From assembly GCF_022678645.1 (NCBI RefSeq), contig NZ_JALBWV010000057.1:1-59021 (forward strand): DNA of 59,021 bases, written 5' to 3'. Within the stretch, counting starts at the first letter, position 1; each line of letters begins with the position of its first letter. Below the pieces are notes generated by a model, which saw only the letters and a program-made list of their open reading frames with translations, made no database searches and was not told where the DNA came from. Shown piece by piece: positions 14,988-25,200 of the stretch. Source of the stretch: Saccharopolyspora soli (GTDB taxonomy: Bacteria; Actinomycetota; Actinomycetes; Mycobacteriales; Pseudonocardiaceae). The translations under genes and the position numbers were made by a program.

Positions 14988-17675
14988 TCACCTGTTGCGG
15001 AGGCGGATCTGGTTTAGCACCGCTGAGTCCAGGTCGTTGTGCACCTCGCTGGCCGGGAGCATGAACCAGGGTTGTTGGACGCCGTTCTCGGTCTGCTGGG
15101 TGTTCGGGGCGTAGACCGGCACGAAGCCCTGGTGGACCAGGGAGATCGCGTAGTCCACCGACACTTCGCGCTGGTTGTTCAGCGCCGCGGTGCCGTGCCA
15201 GGGCATCACCCCGGAGCCGCCGATCGGGAGGAAGCGGAAGCGGCCCTCGGCCGGTCGGATCGACAGGCTCATCCGCACCCGGTCCCGCCACAGCGCTTGG
15301 TAGTTCAGCTCGTGGTCGACGTGCTTGTTCGCGAGGTAGGTGATCGTTTCCCGCCACGTCGCGGCGAGCAGATCGGCACGGGCGGTCCGCACCCGGGCTG
15401 GCACCGCCGGGTTGACCAACTCGTACGGATCCGCGTAGAGCTGCTGCGACCAGGCGAACGGATCGCCGCCCTGGTGCGGCACGTCGATCGCGTGCAGGAC
15501 CGAGCGGAACATCTCGACGAAACGCGGCTGGCCGGGCTCCCGCGGGTCGCGTTCGGCGGCTTCGGCGAGGACCGGCAGCGGATCGCGCCGGACGTCCAGC
15601 CCGGCGAACGCGGTGGCGTACCGGTCGCGGTGCTTGGCCAGCAGCTCCGGTCGCTGCGCCCGATCGCCGCAGTTCGGATGTGCGTCAGCGGCATCGTCGA
15701 TGTCCACGAGCGTCACCGCGCGGCGCGCGCCGGTCTGCTCCAGCAGTTTCCCGAACTCGTCGTGGTAGTCCGCGCAGCGCTGCGGATCCCGCGCCCGGAA
15801 GTGGCTGGGGTCGGCGAGCGCGAGCACCTCGATGCCCGGTGGGTATACCTGCTGGACGGCCGCTTCGAGTTGCCGGAGCCGGGCCAGCACAGCGACTTCC
15901 GCGAGATCCGGCGCACCGCCCAGTGCTTTCAGCCGCGAGCCGTCCTGCTTGACCGGCGGTCCCAGCATGACGAAGGTGATGCGCTCGCCCGCGGCGATCG
16001 CGGCGGTCATGTCCGAAACCGCGGTCTCCGGCGGGTACACCGACCTCGCCGCGCCGAACGGCTTCGCCATCAGCACTTTCCGCACGGCTCGGGCGATGGC
16101 CGCCGGATCGGTGCAACGCCCCAGCTCGTCGCGCGCCCGACGGCCCAAAATGCGTCCACTTCGGACAGCATTGGCGCACAGCAGCTCGATGATCCGGACC
16201 TGCTGCTCGGCGGTGAGCCGCACACCGCGACCCCAGATCGTCGGACGGGTGCTGAATTCGCCGACCGGCAGTTCCGCGATCGACGTGGCGTGCGACAACT
16301 CGGGTTTCGCCCGCTGCTGCCGACTGGCGTGACCGCGGCCGAGCGGTGTCGGGTGCGGGAGGAATTCGAACGTCGCGATGCCCGGATCGATCCGAGGTTC
16401 GGTGCTGAACCCGGTCGGTCGCACTGCGACCACCGTCGCGTCCGGGAAAGCCGCGCGCAGCTCCGCGCGGTTGGATTCCAGGTCGTCGAAGGCCGCGACC
16501 ACCTCGGCGTCGGGCAGCTCGCGCAGCGCCTCGACCTTGTGCGCGCCGACGTCCGACCGCTCATCGGGGGTGGTGTGCAGGTCCAACTGCCCGAGGCCGT
16601 GCCGGACGAGCAGTTCTCCGGTGGCGGGTCGCATGCGCGGCCGTCGGCCGGTCGCCCAGACCACCCGTCCACCGGCGTGCTCGACGGCTCGGACGAACCG
16701 GATCAAACCCGGTGCGGGCTCGTCGGTCAGCAGCGCATCGTGGCTCCACGACAGGGTTTTCCGGAACTCCGCGTACACCGCGTCCCAGTCGACATCCGGG
16801 TGGTCTTCGCGCAACCGGTTGTGGGCCAGGAACAGCGGCCACCCTGCCGGGTACAAGCCGGGGAGGACGGCCAGTCGGTGCGCCGCCGCGAGCTTTTCGA
16901 TCCCGTGCGCCCTGCCGAGGTGCGACAACGCCGCGCGAACTCGTTGCCGGGGCAATAGCGCGCAGAAGTCGAGATCCACCGCGACGACCGGTCTCGGCAG
17001 GCTCCGATCGCGGCGGCGATCGATGTTGCGCTGCTTGACCCGCCGGATCACACCGCTGAGCAGTTCGTGCTGCCCGGTGGGAACGCTGTGCACGTGGTGC
17101 CGCCACGGGTGATCACCGGCCAGCAGCGCTGCGGTTTCGGCGGCGAGGTACCGCAACTCCTGCGCGGTGATCCGCTCGAACGCGGCCCGCACCGCAGCCC
17201 GATCGGATGCTGCGACGTGCGCGAATGCCGTCGCCAACGACTCCAACTCCCGGTGCAGCGCGGAAATCGACTCCGACACCGAGCCGCCCGCCGCGTCCAC
17301 CGGCAGCACACCGGCCGGGACCGCTCGGCCGGTCGCGACGAACTCTGCGGCCAGCTCGACGGCGAAACCACCGGCCGGGCGGAATCCCTCGACGAGCAGG
17401 CCGCGCGTGGTCACCACGATCGGCCGAACGACGAACTCGACCAAGTAGTCCAGTTCCGCCCATCCGAACGGCCGACCGTCGAGCACCCGCCGCAGCTTCC
17501 CGGCGACCAACTCGCCCAACGGCAGCACGAACCGCTGCTCGCCGGACGACGCCCCGGATGGTCCGCAATACAGCGACAGCAGATCGTCCTGGGCGATCAG
17601 ACCTTGCACGTTGCTGGAAATCGGTACACCTGCCGAACCGACTCGACACCTGTTCTCGCAACCGGCGAACCGCAC
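14988..17675 (-). CDS. HAD-like phosphatase / Dit1-PvcA-like fusion, paralogue 1
   Basis: An 895-aa multidomain protein. Residues ~45-230 form an unassigned N-terminal region. Residues ~230-420 look like a HAD hydrolase: DLD at 234-236, TGR at 342-344, K380, and DD at 397-398. Residues ~470-860 resemble the Dit1/PvcA isocyanide-synthase family (PF05141): LGPPVKQ (571-577), PDLAEV (589-594), VYPPG (610-614), a degenerate ADPSHF, RVRMSLS (799-805) and MPWHGT (824-829). PvcA-type enzymes make isonitriles from amino acids and ribulose-5-phosphate; whether this one does is not shown. The GTG at 17675 has no clear ribosome site. It lies downstream of XRE, kinase and small-protein genes on the same strand. 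Paralogue at 22207-25680. Confidence 0.65.
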   Translation of the reverse strand: MRFAGCENRCRVGSAGVPISSNVQGLIAQDDLLSLYCGPSGASSGEQRFVLPLGELVAGKLRRVLDGRPFGWAELDYLVEFVVRPIVVTTRGLLVEGFRPAGGFAVELAAEFVATGRAVPAGVLPVDAAGGSVSESISALHRELESLATAFAHVAASDRAAVRAAFERITAQELRYLAAETAALLAGDHPWRHHVHSVPTGQHELLSGVIRRVKQRNIDRRRDRSLPRPVVAVDLDFCALLPRQRVRAALSHLGRAHGIEKLAAAHRLAVLPGLYPAGWPLFLAHNRLREDHPDVDWDAVYAEFRKTLSWSHDALLTDEPAPGLIRFVRAVEHAGGRVVWATGRRPRMRPATGELLVRHGLGQLDLHTTPDERSDVGAHKVEALRELPDAEVVAAFDDLESNRAELRAAFPDATVVAVRPTGFSTEPRIDPGIATFEFLPHPTPLGRGHASRQQRAKPELSHATSIAELPVGEFSTRPTIWGRGVRLTAEQQVRIIELLCANAVRSGRILGRRARDELGRCTDPAAIARAVRKVLMAKPFGAARSVYPPETAVSDMTAAIAAGERITFVMLGPPVKQDGSRLKALGGAPDLAEVAVLARLRQLEAAVQQVYPPGIEVLALADPSHFRARDPQRCADYHDEFGKLLEQTGARRAVTLVDIDDAADAHPNCGDRAQRPELLAKHRDRYATAFAGLDVRRDPLPVLAEAAERDPREPGQPRFVEMFRSVLHAIDVPHQGGDPFAWSQQLYADPYELVNPAVPARVRTARADLLAATWRETITYLANKHVDHELNYQALWRDRVRMSLSIRPAEGRFRFLPIGGSGVMPWHGTAALNNQREVSVDYAISLVHQGFVPVYAPNTQQTENGVQQPWFMLPASEVHNDLDSAVLNQIRLRNR

Positions 17676-17932
17676 GTCCGTGCAGCGCTGGTCCGCTGGA
17701 CGGCGGCAGTCTAGTTGATCTTCATCAGGAGTCGTTTCCGGTGCTGCGACAAGGCTTCACACCAGCGCTTCGAAAGGCGGCCGGAACTGAAGTCGTTGCG
17801 AAATCCATGAATTAGCCCGGACCGAACTCCTGCGCAACCGGTTACCGAAGTCCCAGTTCGCCGCATGCCAGACCGGCACGAATCAGCCCGAACGGGGCCG
17901 TGACGGGAGAAACCGGCCTAGTCGCCGAGTGG

Positions 17933-18241
17933 TCATTCGCCGTCGGCGAGTTGCACCACCGGGACGCAACCCGGCTCGGCCAAGCGGTGCAAGGTCGCTC
18001 GGCCGCGATGTTCCAACTCGCGGTGGGAAATCCAGCCAGCCGCGAAATGCCGGTATGCCTGACCGAGCAACACCAACTCGGCCAAATGGTCGGCGCAGCG
18101 CTGCCGCAGGTAGGCAGGCAGCCGCGGCAACAACTCCAGCTGGGAGTTCACCACTTCGTCGAGCACCTGGGCATAGCGCCGTGCCCGTGCCCGGCGCCAG
18201 CTCGGGATCAGCTTCCGCGGCGTCCAGTTCGCGATCCTCAT
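17933..18241 (-). CDS. hypothetical protein, 102 aa
   Basis: A small basic protein (MRIANWTPRKLIPSWRRARA..., then DEVVNSQLELLPRLPAYL). Its codons have high GC at third positions, as expected of a real gene here. No domain is recognised and there are no membrane segments. It lies between the kinase gene and the 895-aa HAD/PvcA-like gene, all on the minus strand, so it may belong to that system. The ATG at 18241 has only a modest upstream site. Confidence 0.5.
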   Translation of the reverse strand: MRIANWTPRKLIPSWRRARARRYAQVLDEVVNSQLELLPRLPAYLRQRCADHLAELVLLGQAYRHFAAGWISHRELEHRGRATLHRLAEPGCVPVVQLADGE

Positions 18242-18451
18242 CGACAGCCCATCCAGTAGCTACGCGACCGATGCACCCAATCCGCTCGTATGATTTACCC
18301 GGACGGACCGCAGCACGTCACCAAGAATGACCAAAGACGTTCGGTGTCTGGCGCAATATCGCCCGATCGGACGATCCAGCCGGTCGAAAGCAGGGCTCTG
18401 CTCGATCAGCGGCGGCGCCTTGAGGCGAACCGCAGCGAAACCACAGCGAAG

Positions 18452-19414
18452 CTAGCTGTACGGCGCCCACTGCGTGACGAGATCGCCTTCGCGGATCGTG
18501 CGCAGTCGCCGGTGCAGCTGCTCGCGAACTCCCGGATTGCTGCGCAGGATGGGCAGCACACCGGTGGTGATCTTGAGTTCGCGCAGCTCGCGCAGCACGG
18601 GAAAACCTTCCCAGGCGGTGATGTCGAAGCCGTAGGCGCGGGCCAACTCGTTGTGCCAATCGGGTGGGTGCCCCATCCGCAGCCGCCCCACGGCGATCGG
18701 CGTCAGGTCCCACTCCGGCGGGCCGATGCACAGCGAATCCAGATCGCACAACAGCGGACCATCGGCACCGCCGATCACGTTGCCCAGGTGCGCGTCGGCG
18801 TGGATGACGCTCTGCGGCAGCGGAAAACGCAGCGAATTCAGCTGTTCTTCGAGGTAGTCGAAACGCTGTTCCAGGAAGCAGTGGTCGGCCGGGTCGATGT
18901 CCACCGCATCGGCGAGCCGACGCCGCAGATCGGCCATCGGCTGCCAGTCCAGGAAATTCGGCGCCAACGGCATCGAATGCATGCGGCGCAGCAGCGCACC
19001 GAGGTCACAGCCGCTGGGCACCGGGCCGATCTCCGGCACGTACTGCCAGAGCGTGGCGAGGTGCTCGCCCACCTGCACGGGTTGTTCCAGGCCGGGCAGC
19101 AGGCGCACCGCGGGCACGTCGTGGATGGCCAGCCATCGCGCGGCTTCGACCGCGTTGAAAGCTCGATAGGTAAAAGACGGGGAGAGCACGATGCGGACGA
19201 TGACGGGCTGCGCACGCAGCAGGAAAACCCCGTTGTTGACGAATCGGATCAGGCGCGCGCCACGCGAGTCCAAGCCGACGGACGCGCAGATCTCGGTCAG
19301 CGCGGTCTCCAGCTCCGGCGGGACGCACCGACCCTCTTCCACCTGGTATGTCTTCATACTCATGTTCTCAAACGACCGCGGGCGGACCGGACCGAACCGG
19401 TCGGCAGGTCTCAC
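18452..19414 (-). CDS. aminoglycoside/choline kinase-fold phosphotransferase
   Basis: A 320-aa APH-fold protein. The catalytic loop HADAHLGN (H205, D207, N212) and the metal-binding D224 in CDLDSL are intact; PEWDL follows as in the family. The N-lobe strand that usually carries the ATP-binding Lys reads VIVRIV. APH proteins phosphorylate hydroxyls of small molecules. The start is open: a GTG at 19414 overlaps the XRE stop (GTGA), while ATGs at 19363 or 19357 would give a shorter protein. Co-transcription with the XRE gene is likely. Confidence 0.78.
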   Translation of the reverse strand: MRPADRFGPVRPRSFENMSMKTYQVEEGRCVPPELETALTEICASVGLDSRGARLIRFVNNGVFLLRAQPVIVRIVLSPSFTYRAFNAVEAARWLAIHDVPAVRLLPGLEQPVQVGEHLATLWQYVPEIGPVPSGCDLGALLRRMHSMPLAPNFLDWQPMADLRRRLADAVDIDPADHCFLEQRFDYLEEQLNSLRFPLPQSVIHADAHLGNVIGGADGPLLCDLDSLCIGPPEWDLTPIAVGRLRMGHPPDWHNELARAYGFDITAWEGFPVLRELRELKITTGVLPILRSNPGVREQLHRRLRTIREGDLVTQWAPYS

Positions 19415-20784
19415 ACCTGACGGAACCGCCGGACTTCCTCGAACAGGTCCCGGACGTCGGAATTCATCCGGTGCTTGCCCGCTTCCAACTCCAACGGTTT
19501 GAGCCGGTCGGCCACCCGAGCGGACTTGACCCGCTCGCCGAACTGCAGCGCCTGCCGCCCGACCTTGATGCCTTCCTGCAGATCACCGGCCCGGAAGTGG
19601 TTGGTCGCCTGCAAGCTCAACCCGAACACGTGGGTGCGCTGCATGTCCGCGCCGTACGCCTCGTTGCACTTGATGGTCTCGGCCACCGCGATGGACGCGT
19701 GCCGCTTCGGGTCGAAGTTGGCCAGCGCGTCGTGCGCCGAACCGATCATGCCGTGCAGGTCGTTCTCGTTGAAGAACCGCACCCAGTCCGGCGCTTCGTC
19801 CACCTTGGAGCGGGCGAACTCGTCCTTGGTGCGACCCACCATCTTCTGCACCTGGTCCGGCTTGTTCAGCATGCCGTAAGCCCACGCCTCGTTGGCGCAC
19901 AGCACCGCGACGGTCAGCGCGGAACCGGACTCCTGCGCGGCGATCTGGCCCAGCTGGAACAGCTTCAGCGCCTCATTGGGCTCCTGGTAGTGCAGGTAGA
20001 CCCGACCCATCCGGTAGAGCACGCTGGCCACCAGGCTGTCGTCGTCGGCCTGCTTGGCGAACTCCAGCGCCTTGCCGAAGTGGCCGCGAGCCGGGTCGAG
20101 CAGACCGATGTCGAACGAGGTCCAACCGGCCAGGCTGTGCATGTCCGCCAGGGCCACGAAGAGCTGCTTGCGCACCGGATCGGCGGCCGTGGACTCCAGC
20201 AGCTGCTGCGCCCAGGACAGCTGGGCGACCACGGCGTCGCGGCAGGTCCCGCCGCCGTACCGGTAGTCCAGATCGCGCAACGCCTTGGTGGCGGCCTGGA
20301 TCTGCTGCACATCGGTCATGCCGATGCGTACCGGTGCCGGTGTCTGGGCGCTGGCGGGCACCCAGGAGCTGTCCTCCGCGCCAAAGACGGCAGCACCCAT
20401 GGTCACCGCCGCCGCGTGGGACAAGAACTTCCGACGCTTCACCGACTCGTCCTCCTCAGCATCGGGGGCGTTGGCCGCCGCCTTGGCGACCCGCATCGCG
20501 GTTGCCCCGTCGTATGCGAGGCCCATGTAGCCCCGCGGAATTCCCAACCCGTCGGCGATCCGGGCCAGCACGTCATAGGCCATGACCTGCCGCCCCTTGA
20601 GGATCTCGGACACCTCGGACTGCGACTGCCCCGTGGAGGCCGCGATCTGACGCTGCGAGACGCCGTGCCGACGCAGTTGCCGGTAGATCTCGCTGACGTC
20701 CCGTCGTGCCAGCGCATCCCGCATTTCCCGATCGTTCCAAACGTCGGGTGTAACGGGAGAGCCGCCAGAACCGATGATGTTCAT
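19411..20784 (-). CDS. XRE-type HTH regulator with TPR-like C-terminal domain
   Basis: A 457-aa protein. Residues ~40-75 form an XRE helix-turn-helix (VSQRQIAASTGQSQSEVSEI). An RRKFL motif with a hydrophobic patch follows near residue 117, then a helical TPR-like array (~150-450; GRVYLHYQEPNEALKLF). This layout is typical of large actinomycete regulators linked to secondary metabolism; their ligands are generally unknown. AGGGGG precedes the ATG at 20784. It heads a minus-strand set with the kinase, the 102-aa protein and the HAD/PvcA-like protein, and is probably their regulator. Confidence 0.82.
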   Translation of the reverse strand: MNIIGSGGSPVTPDVWNDREMRDALARRDVSEIYRQLRRHGVSQRQIAASTGQSQSEVSEILKGRQVMAYDVLARIADGLGIPRGYMGLAYDGATAMRVAKAAANAPDAEEDESVKRRKFLSHAAAVTMGAAVFGAEDSSWVPASAQTPAPVRIGMTDVQQIQAATKALRDLDYRYGGGTCRDAVVAQLSWAQQLLESTAADPVRKQLFVALADMHSLAGWTSFDIGLLDPARGHFGKALEFAKQADDDSLVASVLYRMGRVYLHYQEPNEALKLFQLGQIAAQESGSALTVAVLCANEAWAYGMLNKPDQVQKMVGRTKDEFARSKVDEAPDWVRFFNENDLHGMIGSAHDALANFDPKRHASIAVAETIKCNEAYGADMQRTHVFGLSLQATNHFRAGDLQEGIKVGRQALQFGERVKSARVADRLKPLELEAGKHRMNSDVRDLFEEVRRFRQV

Positions 20785-20998
20785 TTAGACCCCCTCACGC
20801 TCTGCACGGGCGTTGGTCGCAGAGTAAGGGCACTGCGGCAACCCGGTGAAGTGCGTATCGGTAGAGGTGATCGGCGGGGGTGAAGTCCGTCGACCGCTCG
20901 TCGTTGCCGTCAGCCCGGTTATCGCCTGCCTCTAGGCGAACCGGGTCAACAAGCTCCAATCTAGTCACTACAGGCAACCGAGCACGAACAGGAACGGG

Positions 20999-21250
20999 AT
21001 GGCGATGCGGGCAGCACACGGCGAGGACGGCCGATCGGCCGAATCCGCTACCGCGCCCGCGGACCGCCGTCGGTGGTGGCGAGTGGACTGCCGGGATGTG
21101 GCGAACTCGCGGCGTTTTCTGGACGTGCTGGTCAACCGGGACAGGGTGGTGCTCGTCGGACCGCCCGGCCACGCCGCAGCGCTGTCGGCCAACGGCATGA
21201 GCCAGTTGTCCGTAGCACTGCGGGATGCCGCCGTGCAGGCGAGAAGGTGA
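20999..21250 (+). CDS. hypothetical protein, 83 aa
   Basis: A small protein with a polar N-terminus and a compact second half (VLVNRDRVVLVGPPGHAAAL). AGGAACGGG lies next to the ATG at 20999. No domain recognised. It is divergent from the XRE regulator and is followed almost directly by the 112-aa Cys-containing protein, so the two may form a small operon. Confidence 0.55.
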   Translation: MAMRAAHGEDGRSAESATAPADRRRWWRVDCRDVANSRRFLDVLVNRDRVVLVGPPGHAAALSANGMSQLSVALRDAAVQARR

Positions 21251-21263
21251 CGGTGACGTTTCA

Positions 21264-21602
21264 GTGGATGAGATTCTGGGGCAGGTGCTGCGCAACGCGG
21301 TCCGGGAGCGGCTCGATGTGTTGACCGAGCTCGCGAACCGCGCGGACGCCCCTTCCCTGCTCTCCGTGGCGCGTTCCGAACTCCCTCGACTCACCGAGGG
21401 GTGGCGGACGCTGCTCGCCGCTCACGACGCCGACGCGAAGGGCAACTGCCCCGAGTGCTCCAGCCGCTGGCGCCCGCAGAAAGCACCGTGCTCGGTGTGG
21501 CGCTCGGCTTACGACCACTTGGTGGCAGGGGCCTTGGCACCCCGTCCCGCTCGGCACCTTCGCCCGGCGCACGCGCTGCGCCCGGCGGCGTCGGTGCCGT
21601 AA
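21264..21602 (+). CDS. small CPxC-containing protein, 112 aa
   Basis: Starts at a GTG (VDEILGQVL...). The first ~60 residues are helical; then comes CPECSSRW...APCSVWRSAY, a spaced cysteine set suggesting a small zinc-binding fold. Proteins with this LPRLTEGWRTLL...CPEC...C pattern appear to recur in actinomycetes, but no function is known to me. The upstream ribosome site is weak, so the start is uncertain. It may be translated together with the 83-aa gene that ends 13 nt before. Confidence 0.55.
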   Translation: MDEILGQVLRNAVRERLDVLTELANRADAPSLLSVARSELPRLTEGWRTLLAAHDADAKGNCPECSSRWRPQKAPCSVWRSAYDHLVAGALAPRPARHLRPAHALRPAASVP

Positions 21603-21878
21603 AGCTGGCGGACTCGGTCCCGGACAGCAAGACCTCCTCCCCGACCCGGGCTCCGAGCAACCGCCTGGTGGCGGCCGGTGAACGACCAGTCGTGATTCCC
21701 CGACCTCGACTGAGGGTTCATCGGTCGCCACAAATAAAACTCCACAGTGGACCGCCATCCGGCGGTCACCCCAGATTTCCGCGGGCTGGTGCTGACGCAC
21801 TCCCCTCCCCCCGACCGGTGCCGGTCCGCGGAGTCCAACCACTCCGGACAAACCGTTTCCCCGGACGGCCCGGAGTCT

Positions 21879-21926
21879 GGAAAGGCCCTGGTGCTCGAAT
21901 CCCCGACCGAGCCCCAGGGCCTTTCC
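21879..21926. terminator. 13-bp stem hairpin
   Basis: GGAAAGGCCCTGG (21879-21891) pairs perfectly with CCAGGGCCTTTCC (21914-21926) around a 22-nt loop. It lies between convergent genes and may terminate either transcript. Confidence 0.55.
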
Positions 21927-21949
21927 ATGCCTTCAGGGATTCCAAAGTC

Positions 21950-22141
21950 ATTTTGCGAAGCGGTGCAAGTAGCGGAACCTCAGACGCCGTCTCGGTCCGG
22001 GATCCCCGACATCAGGTATGACCAGTACACCACGTCGAGGTAGGTCCTCCCAGAGAACGCCCGTGGGCACAGTCTGAGAACCCGCGGCGGTGCAAGTCGC
22101 GTGCGTGGTGAAAAGCGGAAGCGGCTTCGCCGCTTGCCTGA
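21950..22141 (+). repeat. structured intergenic repeat, copy C
   Basis: Third copy of the family. GCGGTGCAAGT occurs at both ends (near 21960 and near 22087) as a direct repeat. GCGG-AAC-CTCAGAC pairs with GTCTGAG-AAC-CCGC, giving a stem with a symmetric AAC/AAC internal loop. The end hairpin AAGCGGCTTCGCCGCTT is at 22119-22135. It lies 66 nt beyond the stop of the 1157-aa HAD/PvcA-like gene. Confidence 0.8.
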
Positions 22142-22206
22142 CGCCAACTTGCTTTCCGTGGAGCCGGATTATCCGATCCTCGGGTGCTCAGCCGGGTTCG
22201 CCCGAG

Positions 22207-25200
22207 TTACTTGCGGCGGAGTCGGGCTCGGGTGGCGAAGTCCGGGTCCAGGCGGATGCCCGGTGGTGGGGACGTGCCTCGTTGGGTCGGCACCGCCGTC
22301 GCGGGCGATCCGATCAGGTGGGTGCGCTGGGCTGGCACCATCAGCCAGGGTTGGCGCGGGCCGAGCAGCGGCGAGTACACCGGGACGAAGCCCTGGTCGA
22401 GCAACGAGATGGCGAAGTCCACCGCCACGTTGCCGCGGCCGTCCAGCACCCCGGTGCCCTGCCAGGGCAGCAGACCGGATCCGCCGAGGTAGGTGAAGCC
22501 GAGGCAGCCCTCGCGGACTGCGCTGAGCGTCAGCCGGATGCGGTTCGGGAACATCCGCTCGTAGCCGAACTCCTCGTCGACCTGCATGGTCGCCAGGTAG
22601 CGGAGCACCGTGTGCCAGGCGCGGCGCAGCACCGCGCAGCGCGCCTGCCGCACCTCGGCTGACACTCCTTGATCGGTGAGGTTGTAGATGTCCGCGTAGA
22701 CCGCGGTGGACCATTCGAGCCGGTCGGTGCCGGGTGGCACCACGACCGGCACCGAGTACACCAGCGACATCAGGATTTCCCGGAACAACCCGATGATGTG
22801 CGGCTGGAACTCCGCTATCGAGGCGGTGCGCTGGTGCACGCGTTCCAAGGTGCGCAGCGGGTTGTCGGTGATGTCAAAGTGCCGCAGCGAATCGCTGAGC
22901 AGTTGGCGGTAGCGGGCGATCCGGACCGCGCGGCGCGCCTGGAGCCCCGGTCCCAACCGCTGCTCGGCCACCGCGTCGATCTCCTCGACGGTGGTGCGGT
23001 CACCGATGCCGACCAGCTCGACGTACTCGCGCAGCTTCTTGCGGTACGCCTCGGTGATCGCCGACGGGCGGCTGCGGAAGTGCCGACCGTCGGTGAGGAT
23101 GTTGAAGTGCAGGCCGGGCGGGTACACCGCGCTGACCGCCCGGTGCAGCTCCCGCAGCCGGGCCATGCTGCCCAGTTCGGCGAGGTCGGGCAGCGGACCA
23201 CCCGCCTTGAGCCGGTTCAGGCACTGCTTGACCGGGAAGCCCAGCAGCACCACGTCGATGGGTTCGCCCCGGCGCACGAAGGGTTCGGCGTCCCGCCGCA
23301 GGTCACTCGGCTGGTAATTGGCCCGCGAGCCCTTGATGAACTGCTTGCGGGTGAGCACGTGGTGCAGCGCCGCCAGCACTTGATCCGTTCCGCTGCGCTC
23401 GTCGAGGCCGAACTTCGCGACCGCACCCCGGCCGGTCCGCGCCGCCGCCCGGTCCACGTCGACCAGCATCGCGTCCACAATGGAGTGCGACTCCTGCTCG
23501 GTGAGGTGCACGGCCCAGTGCTGCGCCAGGCGGTTCTTGCGCAGCGCACCGATCTGCAGTTCCTCCAGCGAGTGCGTGTTGGACAGCCGGGGGCCCACGC
23601 TCGTACCGGGGCGCGGCGTGGTCTCGAAGGTGGCGATCATGGCGGCGGAGTCGGCCACCGGTTGCCCCGGTCGGCGTTCGGCGGCCAGACCGGGGATCTC
23701 GACCGCGACCGCCAGCGCTGCGCTGAACTCCTTGGTCACCGCGATCCGGTTGGCCAGTTCGTCGTCGAAGATCGCGACCACGTCGAGTTCACCGAGTTCG
23801 CGCAGCTTCTCGACCTTGAGCTCGGCCCGAGGACGGCTGCCGTCTTCGGGCAGGCAGAGCAGCGTCGCATCCGGCACTCCGGCCGCGGCGAGCACCTCTT
23901 CGGTGTGCTCCCGGAACCGCTCCCGGCGGCCGGTGCAGAACACCACCCGCCCGCCCGCGTCCTGCACGTCCCAGACGAACCGGGCCAGTCCCGCGTTCAC
24001 GCTGTCGGTGCGCAGCCTTTCCCGCGACCGGGAAAGGAAAGCGCGCACGAAGTCGGTGTGCACCGCAGTCCAGTCGACCGACGGGTAGCGCTCGCCCAAG
24101 CCGCTGAGCTCGACGAAGTTGTGCCAGGTGGCGGCGGTGTGGGTGGGCAGCACCGGCAGCGTGCCGGGACCGGCCAGTTCGAGGATGCCCTCCGGGGCTC
24201 CCGGTCGCGGGCCGGAGATCGAGCGCGCGGCGTCCAGGATCCGTTGCAGCGGCACGAGTCCGCACAGGTCGATGTCGACGACCACGGTCGGCTGCGGCAG
24301 CCGGTCGTTCCAGCGGCGCTGCTGGTTGCGGTGCTGGACCCGGTCCAGCACCGACTTGAGCACCACGTCCTGCGACTCAGGCACGGTGTGCGCGTAGCAC
24401 TGCAGTGGCTGTTCACCGGAGAGCAGTTCCGCGGTGTGCGGCGCCAGGTAGCGCAGTTCCTCGGCGATCACCCGGTCCACCGCGCGCCGTACCCGGCTTT
24501 CCCGCCGCCCGGCTTCGAGGCGGCTGAACCCGGCGCTGAGCTCGTCCAGCGTCGCGACCAGCGCGCGCACGCCGGTCGCGACCTCGGCGCGAGTCGGCTC
24601 GTGGCTCACCCGCATGTAGTCGGTGAGCACGATCCGGCCGGTGGCCTGCAACTCCGGCGACAGCTCGAAGGCGACACCGGTGTCGTCCAGCGAGAACAGG
24701 CCGATCCGGTGCGTGTCGAGGGCGAGCCGGAACGCGCGCAGCAAGGGGCGGACGAAGTGCTCCAGGAAGTACTCCAGCTCGTCCTCCCGCCGCTCGAAGC
24801 GGTTGTCCAGCACCACGCGCAGCACTCCCGGCGTGCCGTCGCCGACCGGCCGCAGCAGCGTGGACAGGTTCGCGGCGATGGTGCCGCCGGGGTGCGTCGG
24901 ATGCGCCGGTGCGGGCTCGGCGATGCGGGTCAGCGCGGCCGAACCGGTGGCGGTGTCCACCACCGCGGCGGGCACCGGCTGGGTCGCGCAGTGCATCCGC
25001 AGGTTCGGATCGGACTCCACAATGGACGAAAGCCGCTCCCAACCGCGCAGCTGGCAAAGCGCTTGCTCCCGAGGCCCAGCGGCCTGCAACTGGACGGTGC
25101 GCTCCGGCCCGCTGACGGTGATCCGCTCCGCGGGGAACGGCACGCTGCGGTTCGGACCGGTCACCGCCGCCAGGCAGTCCTCGGCCAGCTGCCGCTGCTC

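Larger units (their letters stand above)
21603..22206. other. intergenic region with hairpin and repeat C
   Basis: About 600 bases with no supported gene. It holds the hairpin at 21879-21926 and structured repeat C at 21950-22141; both lie between two convergently oriented genes. Confidence 0.6.

Noticed and set aside
19411..20784. Tat signal in the XRE regulator (RRKFL plus hydrophobic patch)
   Set aside because: The motif lies near residue 117, behind an HTH domain. RRxFL in mid-protein is usual in this regulator type, so export is unlikely.
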